This document shows, in pieces, positions 52,054 to 59,469 of a DNA stretch of 64,000 nt. The translations under genes were made by a program, and so were the position numbers. The notes beneath the pieces are model-generated. The model ran no database searches and had not been told where the DNA came from. It worked only from the letters and a program-made list of their open reading frames with translations. The DNA lies in the NCBI GenBank assembly GCA_035493475.1, contig DATJIF010000030.1:101112-165111 (forward strand), read 5' to 3'. Source of the stretch: Actinospica sp035493475 (GTDB taxonomy: Bacteria; Actinomycetota; Actinomycetes; Streptomycetales; Catenulisporaceae). The first letter of the stretch is position 1, and each line of letters opens with the position of its first letter.

Positions 52054-52449
52054 ATGATGAAGCGGAAGATCGCCACGTTCGCGATGGTGGCGGGGACGGT
52101 GGCCGCGGCGCTGGGGACGGGGGGTGCGGCGTACGCGGCGGGGCCTTCGGGGAGTGAGGCGTGTCCGAGCGGGAGTGCGTGCCTGTACTTCAACTCGCCG
52201 GAGTACGGGTGGGGCTCCTACGAGCACTGGTCGCCGGGCTACTACTGGCTGAGCAACTACACGTTCAGCAACTGGGGGAACGGTTCGGGCTACGGCCAGA
52301 GTGTGGCGGACCACGCGGCCGCCTTCGTGAACAACACGACGCAGACCTGGTACGTCTGCCCGCAGAGTGGGGCGTGCGAGCCGTATCCGCCGGGGTATTC
52401 GGGGCGGCTCGGCGGGACTTACAACAACGACTGGAGTTTCGGCGTCTAG
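52054..52449 (+). CDS. Secreted peptidase inhibitor family I36-like protein
   Basis: A 131-residue exported protein. It has a signal peptide (KRKIATFAMVAGTVAAALGTGGAAYAA). The mature part has ACPSGSACLYFNSPEYGWGSY and a beta/gamma-crystallin-like pattern with two CPxxGAC/CPxxSAC elements, as in the Streptomyces metalloproteinase inhibitor SMI family. It may protect against metalloproteases or act as an extracellular structural protein. ATG 52054 follows GAGGGG; ATG 52057 is also possible. The gene lies behind a pair of inverted operator-like sites. Confidence 0.75.
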   Translation: MMKRKIATFAMVAGTVAAALGTGGAAYAAGPSGSEACPSGSACLYFNSPEYGWGSYEHWSPGYYWLSNYTFSNWGNGSGYGQSVADHAAAFVNNTTQTWYVCPQSGACEPYPPGYSGRLGGTYNNDWSFGV

Positions 52450-52492
52450 CCGGGGCCGCGGGACGAATTCTTACCTTGGAAGGCAGCTTCAC

Positions 52493-52936
52493 GTGATCAA
52501 GAAGATTCTCGCCACGACGGCGATCCTGGGTTCGGCGCTCGGCGGTGTGATGGTGGCCGCGCCGGCCGCGTCCGCCGACTCGGTGGCCTGCCGGGCCTTC
52601 ACGAATCCGGATGCGAACGGGGTCCAGCTCGCTCCGTGCTGGTCGCTTTCGGACACGGACAACGCGCACATCAACGCGATGATCGGCGTCAACTCGCACG
52701 GCCGCAGCATCGACCCGTGCGCGCAACTGGTGAACGTCGCCACCGGTGCGTGGGCCGTGAACTACGGGTGCGTCGGGTGGGTGAACACCGGCAACAACGA
52801 CAACTGGTACTACCTCTCGGCGCTCCAGGACGTGAACTCCGGGACCTACGTGGTCCAGGAGGGGTATTGGGCCTACGACGCCGGCGGAACGCTGCGCTAC
52901 TACGACAACGTTCAGAGCCCGGTCATCTACGACTGA
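52493..52936 (+). CDS. Small secreted protein of unknown function
   Basis: A 147-residue protein with a clear signal peptide (IKKILATTAILGSALGGVMV, then APAASA). The mature part is about 120 residues, with four Cys (SVAC, LAPC, IDPC, NYGC) that could make two disulfides, and many aromatic residues towards the end (NDNWYYLSA, YWAYDAGGTLRYYDN). I do not recognise the family; the fold could be like that of SH3-type or I36-like secreted proteins. GTG 52493 with GGAAGG upstream is the start. It follows the I36-like gene by 43 bp and may be expressed with it. Confidence 0.7.
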   Translation: MIKKILATTAILGSALGGVMVAAPAASADSVACRAFTNPDANGVQLAPCWSLSDTDNAHINAMIGVNSHGRSIDPCAQLVNVATGAWAVNYGCVGWVNTGNNDNWYYLSALQDVNSGTYVVQEGYWAYDAGGTLRYYDNVQSPVIYD

Positions 52937-53052
52937 CAGATCGGGATTCGGAGGCCAGGGGGAAGGGGGATTCGCGGGTCGGGGCCGGGCTGGGGGCTGT
53001 GGCCGGGAAAGGCTGAGGCGCCGACCTGCGAATTCCTACTAGGTTGGGGTTC

Positions 53053-53911
53053 ATGACCGAGACGATGGTGGGCGTTGACGGGATTGAGCTCTGTGTCGAG
53101 ACGTTCGGCGCCCCGGGGGGATCCCGTGCTTCTGCTGATTCCCGGGGCGGGGGGATCGATGGAGACGTGGGAGCCGGACTTCTGTACGGCGCTGGCCGGG
53201 CTCGGGCGGTTCGTGGTGCGCTACGACCTGCGCGATACCGGCCGGTCGGTGTCGTATCCGCCCGGTGCGCCCGACTACAGCTTCTACGATCTGCTGGACG
53301 ACGCCGTGGCGTTGATCGATCGGTTCGGGGGCGGTCGTCGGGCGCACGTCGCGGGGCTGTCGATGGGCGGTGCGCTCGCGCAGTTCCTGGCCGTGGACCA
53401 CGCCGAGAAGCTGGCCTCGGTCGCGCTGATCAGCACGAGTCCGGTGTTCGCGGCGGATCTGCCCCCGTTGACGGAGCCGTTGCTGCGCGCCTACGGAGAG
53501 ATGAAGGATCCTGATTGGGCCGATCGGGACGCCGTCATCGAGCATCTGGTGCACGGGGCCCGCGTCCACTCGGGGCCGCTCGGCTTCGACGAGGCGGCGG
53601 TGCGCGAGACGGCCGCGCGGATCCACGATCGGAGCCCCGACCTGCGTACCACCGGCAATCACAACGCGATGAAGCAGGAGAAGGACCGGCCGGAGCGCGA
53701 CATGCGGGCGCTGCTCGGGGCCGTGTCCGTGCCGACCGTCGTCATCCACGGCGCCGCCGATCCGATGTTCACGCCGGAGCACGGCGCGGCGCTCGCCGAC
53801 GCGATCCCGGGGGCGGAGTTCCTGGTCCTGGACGGGGTGGGCCATCAGGCACCGCCGCGGCCGACGTGGGATCGGGTGCTTCCGGCGATCGCGTTTGCCT
53901 CTGCGGGTTAG
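53053..53911 (+). pseudogene. Alpha/beta hydrolase with N-terminal frameshift
   Basis: The family's usual N-terminus (MTETMVGVDGIELCVETFGAPG) is encoded from ATG 53053, but the rest of the protein is in another frame from about 53120 (DPVLLLIPGAGGSMETWEP). The shift falls in a run of six G at 53115-53120; five would restore a continuous hydrolase. The body has GLSMGG with the nucleophilic Ser, GAADPMFTPEH and GVGHQAP. If the shift is real the gene is inactive, or starts internally at 53075 with a non-native leader. A sequencing or assembly error in the homopolymer is a real possibility. Confidence 0.8.
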
Positions 53912-55038
53912 GCGAGCGCCTCGATGAGGGGGAGGGCGTCGGCGGGCTCGGGGAGGGTGTTGATCTCGGCCTGGATGCGCTGGGCGGCTTGGCGGTAGGT
54001 GGCTTCGTGCAGCAGGGTGGTGACGGCGCGGGCGGCGGCGTCGGGAGTGAACGTGACCGGGTCGAGTTCGAGGGCGGTGCCGAGTTCTACGCAGCGGCCG
54101 GTGTTGTGGGGCTGGTCGGCGCCCATGGGGAGCAGCAGGGACGGGATGCCGTGGGCCAGCGAGCCGATGAGGGTGCCGGAGCCGCCGTGGGCGATAACGA
54201 GGTCTGCTTCGGTCAGGATCTCGTCCTGCGGGATGAACTGCTCGATGCGCACGTGGTCCGGCTGCGGTCCGAACGATGCCGGATCCAGCTGGCGTCCTAC
54301 GGTGGCCACGACGCGGACGGGCAGGTCGCGGAGGGCGGCTAGTACACGTTCGAAGACGTCGCGGTAGGTGTCGAGCGTGCCCAGGGTGAAGTAGATCAGG
54401 GGCTCGACGGTTGAGGGTGCGCGGTGTGCGCGGTTGGGTACGCGGGTGCCGGGCGCGCACCAGAAGGTGTCGGGTGGCAGCGGGTAGCGGGGGTCGCGGA
54501 GGCTGGGCGGCGCGGGCATGATGACCAGTTGGCCGTTGAGCCTGGTCAGCTCGGGGTCGGGGGCGAGGCCGTGTTCCGTGCGCAAGGCGGCGATCGGGTC
54601 GTGGATGACGTCCTTGCGGGTCAGGCCGCCGGCCAGCAGCACGATGACGTTCACGCACGGGATTCCGAGGGTCTCCGCGGCGATGGCCGAGCCGAAGTCG
54701 ACCTCGTCGCGCACGATGACGTCCGGCTTCCAGTCGAGCGCGATCTCCCGGAGCAGTTCGGCGTGCCGGCGCGCACCACGCCCGGCGAACCCGTCGCGCA
54801 TGACCTGCTCCTCGCGGGCCAGGTCGACGGGTTCGAGACGCTGTTCGGGCTCGTCGGCGGACCGTGGTTTCGGCTCGCTGGTGCGCAACGCGGTGAAGCC
54901 CGCCGCGGTGATCTCCTCGAATCGGCCCCCGGAACCGGCCACCGCGACGGTGTGACCGGCCGCCTGGGCCGCGCGGGCGAAGGGGACGAGGGGTCGGAAG
55001 TGCCCGCTGCCGCCGATGAACGTGAAGAGGATGCGCAT
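53908..55038 (-). CDS. GT1-family glycosyltransferase (MGT/UGT type)
   Basis: A 376-residue GT-B glycosyltransferase. The N-terminal RILFTFIGGSGHFRPLVPFA contains the catalytic His of the family, and the C-terminal donor-site signature reads ADLVIAHGGSGTLIGSLAHG with MGADQPHNT. Such enzymes attach a sugar to macrolides, flavonoids or other small acceptors, often for resistance. The end overlaps the converging hydrolase by 4 bp. Upstream, on the same strand, are a small membrane protein and a uridine-kinase-like gene, possibly one operon. Confidence 0.9.
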   Translation of the reverse strand: MRILFTFIGGSGHFRPLVPFARAAQAAGHTVAVAGSGGRFEEITAAGFTALRTSEPKPRSADEPEQRLEPVDLAREEQVMRDGFAGRGARRHAELLREIALDWKPDVIVRDEVDFGSAIAAETLGIPCVNVIVLLAGGLTRKDVIHDPIAALRTEHGLAPDPELTRLNGQLVIMPAPPSLRDPRYPLPPDTFWCAPGTRVPNRAHRAPSTVEPLIYFTLGTLDTYRDVFERVLAALRDLPVRVVATVGRQLDPASFGPQPDHVRIEQFIPQDEILTEADLVIAHGGSGTLIGSLAHGIPSLLLPMGADQPHNTGRCVELGTALELDPVTFTPDAAARAVTTLLHEATYRQAAQRIQAEINTLPEPADALPLIEALA

Positions 55039-55065
55039 TCTGACGAGGCTACCCGGCGGGCGGCG

Positions 55066-55728
55066 CTACGACTTCGATGCGGCGATGGCGAGGGCGTCCA
55101 TCTCCTTCGGCGTGTCGGTGGCCGAGGTGAACTGGTACTTCGCGTAGAAGTAGCCGATCGCGATCTCCCGGTCGTCGGCCCAGAAGCACGTGGGGATGAT
55201 CTGGCTGTTGATCTGCATCATGCCGCAGGTCAGGGCGGCCGAGGGCTCCGCGCTCGGCCGCGTGAGCGGGTATTCCAGCCCTGACCCGGTGGAGATCTGC
55301 GAGACGAGGGCGCTCGGCGTCATGGCCTGGGCCTGGCTCTGCAGCGCGGAACTCATCGCGGAGTACGGGATCTTCAGGAAGACCATCGTGTAGCGGCCGT
55401 CGTCCGCGGGGCCGTAGGCGCCGGCGACCTCGCCGGTGAGGCTGCTCAGGGCCTGGGCGTTCTTGACCACGCTCGCGGCTTCGGCCTGCGACGCGGCGTC
55501 GGTCTCCAGGACCAGGCCGCCGGCGCTCTTCGGCAGCGCGGAGTCGGGACTGCCGGTGGACGAGGCCGACGTGCGCGCGACGAGGTAGACCGCGACCCCG
55601 GCGATCACGACGATCGAGGCGATGGCGGCGACCTGGATGCGGCGCCGACGGACCCGCGCCGCGCGGTCGGCCGACGCCGTCGGAGCGGAAGCCTCCACCT
55701 GCGGCTGTATGAATTCTTCCTGAGACAC
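55066..55728 (-). CDS. Single-pass membrane protein, unknown function
   Basis: A 220-residue protein. A cytoplasmic N-terminus of about 32 residues ends in the basic RRRRI, then a helix VAAIASIVVIAGVAVYLVA follows, then an extracytoplasmic region with two Cys (ALTCGMM, IPTCFW). This layout is common among uncharacterised actinomycete surface proteins. It lies 9 bp from the uridine-kinase-like gene and 27 bp from the glycosyltransferase gene, on the same strand. No functional motif is recognised. Confidence 0.7.
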   Translation of the reverse strand: MSQEEFIQPQVEASAPTASADRAARVRRRRIQVAAIASIVVIAGVAVYLVARTSASSTGSPDSALPKSAGGLVLETDAASQAEAASVVKNAQALSSLTGEVAGAYGPADDGRYTMVFLKIPYSAMSSALQSQAQAMTPSALVSQISTGSGLEYPLTRPSAEPSAALTCGMMQINSQIIPTCFWADDREIAIGYFYAKYQFTSATDTPKEMDALAIAASKS

Positions 55729-55737
55729 GCGCAGAGC

Positions 55738-56367
55738 TTAGCCCCTGGTCACCAATGCCGGATGTGCCGGGTCGTCGCAGCGGACGGCGATGTCGGCGGT
55801 GCTGAGCGGGTCCTGTTCGTCGGCGTAGCGGGCGTACGCGGGCAGGGTCCAGGCGAGGGCGGGATCGGTGCGGCGGGCCAGGGCGGCGGGGGACATGGCC
55901 AGGTGCACGGTGAGGTCGAAGTCGAGGCCCGCGCCCAGCAGGAACGAGCCTTCGAGCAGGAGGACGCCGTCCTCGGCCAGGTGCACGTAGTCGGCTCGGT
56001 GCGCGCGGTCGGCTTCGGCGTCCCAGAGGCGGGGCAGCACGTGGCCGGTGCCGTCCGCGGTGAGCGGCGCGAGCACCTCGCGGTCCAGGGCCTTGAGGTC
56101 GAGCCAGTCGGTGTAGAAGATGTCGGGGTCCTCGCGGCCGAGTTCCAGGCGCAGCGAGGCGGGGCGCAGGTAGTCGCGGGTGGACACGTGCACGACGGGT
56201 CGGCCGCGCAGCCGCAGTTCGGCGCCGAGGCGTTCGGCGAGGTCGTCGGTGCGGGTGGGCGGGGCGCCGTCGAGGGCCACGGCTAGCCGGGTGCCGCGGG
56301 GCAGCGCGGTGACGGCGTCGGCCACGTGCCGGGCGAGCAGGTCCGGGGAGATCGGTACGGCGCGCAC
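55738..56367 (-). CDS. Uridine-kinase-like protein with degenerate P-loop
   Basis: A 209-residue protein resembling the actinomycete uridine kinase/NTPase family. The pattern RLAVALDG, then VHVSTRDYLRPAS, DWLDLKALDREVL and DGVLLLEGSFLL matches uridine kinase (substrate lid, Tyr/Arg region, Walker B). The P-loop, however, reads ALDGAPPTRTDDL, without the expected GxxGxGKT, so ATP binding is doubtful. GTG 56367 follows GGGAGGA. The start is divergent from the chitinase gene. Confidence 0.75.
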   Translation of the reverse strand: MRAVPISPDLLARHVADAVTALPRGTRLAVALDGAPPTRTDDLAERLGAELRLRGRPVVHVSTRDYLRPASLRLELGREDPDIFYTDWLDLKALDREVLAPLTADGTGHVLPRLWDAEADRAHRADYVHLAEDGVLLLEGSFLLGAGLDFDLTVHLAMSPAALARRTDPALAWTLPAYARYADEQDPLSTADIAVRCDDPAHPALVTRG

Positions 56368-56427
56368 CCGGCGATCCTCCCACAGCCGCCGGGTCCGTTC
56401 AGCGTGATCCGAGGGGCGTCCGGGCTC

Positions 56428-56456
56428 TTGACAGCTTCGTGCGACGGGAGTTGTCT
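56428..56456 (+). promoter_or_regulatory. Chitinase gene promoter
   Basis: TTGACA at 56428-56433, a 17-bp spacer, and TTGTCT at 56451-56456 as a weak -10. The -10 overlaps the first DasR-like site, which would suit repression by steric block. The leader to ATG 56584 would be about 120 nt. Confidence 0.5.
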
Positions 56457-56485
56457 ATACCACTACGGCCATCTGGTCCAGACCA
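56451..56485. promoter_or_regulatory. Two DasR-responsive-element-like sites
   Basis: TGGTCCAGACCA at 56474-56485 matches the core TGGTCTAGACCA of the Streptomyces DasR element at 11 of 12 bases, and TTGTCTATACCA at 56451-56462 at 10 of 12. They are 23 bp apart in the same orientation, as in the directly repeated sites of known Streptomyces chitinase promoters. DasR (GntR family) would repress the chitinase gene until N-acetylglucosamine-derived signals are present. Confidence 0.75.
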
Positions 56486-56583
56486 ATCCCACAGTCCGGT
56501 CCGGCGATCGCCGCATGCCCGAAGCCCGTCCGCCATCCCGCGCGGACCCGCTTGGCCCACCCACGCCTCCCGGGAGACCACCC

Positions 56584-57825
56584 ATGCCCCTCTCCAGTCG
56601 CAGGAAAGCCCTGCTCCGCTCCGCCGTCGCCGTCCTCGCCGCGGGCGGCACGGCCGCCGGGCTCGCCGTGAGCCTGGCCGCACCCGCACAGGCCGCCGTC
56701 GCGTGGCCCGCGCACGTCTTCGCCCCCTACGTGGACACCGGCCTGAGCAACACCACGCTCACCACGGTCGCCGCCGACTACGGCACGAAGTACTTCACGC
56801 TCGCCTTCGTGGACGGGTCCGGCTGCGCGTGGTCGCTGCCGAACCAGTCCGGCTGGCAGTCCCAGATCGCGTCGCTGCAGGCCGAGGGTGGCGACGTGAG
56901 CATCTCGTTCGGCGGGTACACCGTCGACACCGACGGCACGGACCTGGGGAACACGTGCTCCTCCGCGAGCGCCATGGCGACGCAGGTCGAGTCCGTCGTC
57001 ACCACGATGGGCGTCACCCACCTCGACTTCGACATCGAATCCAGCGAGCTCACCAACTCGGCGGACCTGGTGCGCACGGCGCAGGCCCTCGCCCTCGTGC
57101 GCTCCTGGGCGTCCTCGAACGGTGAGTCGCTGTCGATCACGTACACGATCCCGGCGCTGCCCTCCGGCCTGACCTCGGACGGCGTCACCGTGCTGGACGA
57201 CGCGCACTCCAACGGCTTCACCCCGGACGTCGTCAACATCATGACGATGGACTACGGCACTTCGGGCACTGAGATGGGCAGCGCGGCGGACCAGGCGCTC
57301 GACGCGACGGCGTCCCAGGTGGCCAGCGCGTTCGGGGTGTCCTCCTCGGCCGCGTACGGCATGCTCGGCAACACCCCGATGATCGGCCAGAACGACTCGT
57401 CCGGCGAGATCTTCACGCTCGCCGACGCCTCCACGGTCGAGTCGTACGCCGCGCAGCAGGGGATCGCGCTGCTCTCGTTCTGGGCGGAGGGCCGCGACAA
57501 CGGCGGCTGTCCCGGGCAGACCACGGCGAGTTCGACGTGCAGCGGCCTGACCCAGAACTCGGGCGCGTTCACGCAGGTCTTCCAGGCCTTCAGCGGTGGC
57601 GCGTCCTCCACCGGCAGTGCGTCGCCGACCGCGAGCGCCAGCCCGACCACGTCGTCGACCGGCGGTTCGGGCGGTTCGTGCGCGGCGGCCTGGAGCAGTT
57701 CGACGGCGTACAGTTCGGGCGACGAGGTCTCGTACAACGGCCAGAACTGGACCGCCGACCAGTGGAACTACGACGAGGTGCCGGGCGGCGCCTCGGGTGC
57801 CTGGAACAGCGACGGCGCCTGCTGA
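56584..57825 (+). CDS. Secreted GH18 chitinase with C-terminal CBM5/12 domain
   Basis: A 413-residue exported enzyme. It has a signal peptide to about residue 38 (twin-Arg-like SSRRKALLRS, then AAPAQAA). The GH18 domain has SISFGG and the catalytic DxDxE motif in HLDFDIES with the acid Glu152, NIMTMDYG, and LLSFWAEGRDNGGCPG as the last strand. A Ser/Thr/Ala linker leads to a CBM5/12-type chitin-binding domain flanked by Cys (AWSSSTAYSSGDEVSYNG, NWTADQWNYDEVPG). It resembles the family of ChiC-like and GH18 bacterial enzymes that degrade chitin. Control by DasR sites upstream fits. Confidence 0.9.
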   Translation: MPLSSRRKALLRSAVAVLAAGGTAAGLAVSLAAPAQAAVAWPAHVFAPYVDTGLSNTTLTTVAADYGTKYFTLAFVDGSGCAWSLPNQSGWQSQIASLQAEGGDVSISFGGYTVDTDGTDLGNTCSSASAMATQVESVVTTMGVTHLDFDIESSELTNSADLVRTAQALALVRSWASSNGESLSITYTIPALPSGLTSDGVTVLDDAHSNGFTPDVVNIMTMDYGTSGTEMGSAADQALDATASQVASAFGVSSSAAYGMLGNTPMIGQNDSSGEIFTLADASTVESYAAQQGIALLSFWAEGRDNGGCPGQTTASSTCSGLTQNSGAFTQVFQAFSGGASSTGSASPTASASPTTSSTGGSGGSCAAAWSSSTAYSSGDEVSYNGQNWTADQWNYDEVPGGASGAWNSDGAC

Positions 57826-57855
57826 CGAGGGATCGAGAACGCCGCGTCCGCCGGG

Positions 57856-58572
57856 TCAGCGTGCCCGGCGGCGCGGCTTGTTCGTGTTCGTGTTCGTCTT
57901 CTTGTGCGCCTGCGCCGTCTTGGCCTTCGGCTGCGTCTTCTGCTGAGCCTTCGGCTGCTCCGGCTGCCGGCCGCGCGAGCTGTTGACGGTGCGGCCGCGC
58001 ACGATCCCGATGAACTCCTCCATCAGGTCCGTGGTGCGCTCCTCCAACCAGGCGAGCGCGACGCTCGACTGCGGGGCGTCCAGCAGCGTGCGGTACGTCA
58101 GGTCCCTGCGATGATGCAGGCGGGCGAGCGACTGCGGCACGACGAGCAGGCCGACGCCCGCCGCGACGAGCTCGATCGCGTCCTCCGTGGTGGCCGGGCG
58201 CTCCTTCGCGGGGGTCCCGGGCGGCGAATCCCACTCGAGGCTGTCGTCCAGCGGGTGCAGCACGACGTACTCGGCCAGGTCCGCGAGCGCGACCTCCTCG
58301 ACCCCGGCCGCCTCGTGGTCCTTGGGCACGACCACGACCGTCGCCTCCGTGTAGAGCGGGATCGCGTGCACCCCCGAACGGTCGATCGGCAGCCGCACCA
58401 GGCCCGCGTCCACGGACTCCTCGCGCAGCGCGGCGACCGCCTCGCCGGTGCTCATCGCGCTGAGGTCCAGCGGCACGTCGGTCACCCGTTCGGCCCAGGT
58501 GCGCGCCCATTTGCCGGGGGTCACGCCCGGGACGTACGCGAGGCGGAACGAGGTCGCTGCGGTGCCGGTCAC
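57856..58572 (-). CDS. LysR-type ligand-binding protein without HTH
   Basis: A 238-residue protein carrying only the effector-binding fold of LysR regulators (RLAYVPGVTPGKWARTW, GLVRLPID, IPLYTEATVVVVPKDH, AAGVGLLVVPQSLARLHHRRDLTYR). The DNA-binding N-terminal domain is absent. The tail is a Lys/Gln/Thr/Arg-rich region (about residues 200-238) that could bind nucleic acid. In other actinomycetes this protein is encoded next to and divergently from DUF5997; here DUF5997 is 5.2 kb away at 63836, with the toxin cassette between. Confidence 0.85.
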   Translation of the reverse strand: MTGTAATSFRLAYVPGVTPGKWARTWAERVTDVPLDLSAMSTGEAVAALREESVDAGLVRLPIDRSGVHAIPLYTEATVVVVPKDHEAAGVEEVALADLAEYVVLHPLDDSLEWDSPPGTPAKERPATTEDAIELVAAGVGLLVVPQSLARLHHRRDLTYRTLLDAPQSSVALAWLEERTTDLMEEFIGIVRGRTVNSSRGRQPEQPKAQQKTQPKAKTAQAHKKTNTNTNKPRRRAR

Positions 58573-58644
58573 GTGATCAGGCTACCGGTGATGACCCGTG
58601 ATCACCCGCGAAGGGTAATGCCGGAGTAAAGCCGGGTCCGGGTC

Positions 58645-58674
58645 TCGACACGTCTGACGGAGCGTCACTACGTT
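58645..58674 (+). promoter_or_regulatory. Promoter-like sequence before the WXG/RHS cassette
   Basis: TCGACA (58645-58650), an 18-bp spacer and TACGTT (58669-58674) make a moderate sigma-70-type promoter about 85 bp before ATG 58759. This is the only promoter-like pair I could see in the 186-bp gap. Confidence 0.35.
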
Positions 58675-58758
58675 GGGGCGCAGCACGTACGGGGAAAGGC
58701 GCGCACGCGGTGGGCGTGCGCGATCAGGGTGCGTCCGTCCAGAAGCGGGTGGTGGCTC

Positions 58759-59469
58759 ATGGCGGTAGACGATCTTCCGGGCCCATTGGTGAACTTCCTC
58801 AATGTGATCGGCATTGAGTGGCCTTATATCAATGAGGACTCGATATCCCAGTTCGCGTCCATCATCAGGGAATTCGGGCAGGCGGTGGAACGCACGCACC
58901 AGGACGCCACCGACGCGGTGCACCAGCTCGCCCAGGCGCATCAGGGCGCGTCCACGGCGCAGATGGCCTCGGGCTGGGCCGAGCTGTCGTCCGCGCACGT
59001 GAGCGAGATCGTCGAGGGCGCCGGGATCGTGGCGGACGCGCTGGACGCCTGGGCCGCGTACATCGTGGTGCAGAAGGGGATGGCGATCGTCCAGCTGGTC
59101 GAGATGGCGGTGGAGTTCTTCGCCGACCAGGCCGCCGCCGTGGCCACCTTCGGGATCGCGGAGGCCGCCCTGCCGCTCATCATCGAGGCAGGTCAGAAGG
59201 TCGCGCAGTCGCTGATCCAGGACCTGGAGCAGTACGTCCTCGGCAAGGTGATCGAGGCGGCGCTCAAGCCGTTCATGGCGAAGGTGCAGCAGATGCTCTC
59301 CGGCCTGGACTGGGGCGGCACGTCCGCGGCGGGCGGCGGCGCGGGCACCGGGTTCAGCCTGGACGAGGCCGCCGTGCGCACCCAGATCTCCACGCTCCGG
59401 ACGCACGCGGACACGATGATCGGGCACGGGCAGACGTTGCGCAGCGGACTGGCGGGGTTGAGCTTCTGA
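58759..59469 (+). CDS. WXG100-like helical protein upstream of RHS toxin
   Basis: A 236-residue helical protein without a signal peptide. The first half (QFASIIREFGQAVERTHQDATDAVHQLAQAHQG, ASGWAELSSAHV) resembles WXG100/ESX-type helices and a W-x-[EG] turn. A longer hydrophobic helical region follows (IVADALDAWAAYIVVQ, VATFGIAEAALPLIIE). Such proteins often precede RHS or polymorphic toxins in actinomycetes and help in export or pairing. It overlaps the toxin gene by 1 bp (TGATG). It probably relates to the type VII-like ATPase upstream. Confidence 0.65.
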   Translation: MAVDDLPGPLVNFLNVIGIEWPYINEDSISQFASIIREFGQAVERTHQDATDAVHQLAQAHQGASTAQMASGWAELSSAHVSEIVEGAGIVADALDAWAAYIVVQKGMAIVQLVEMAVEFFADQAAAVATFGIAEAALPLIIEAGQKVAQSLIQDLEQYVLGKVIEAALKPFMAKVQQMLSGLDWGGTSAAGGGAGTGFSLDEAAVRTQISTLRTHADTMIGHGQTLRSGLAGLSF

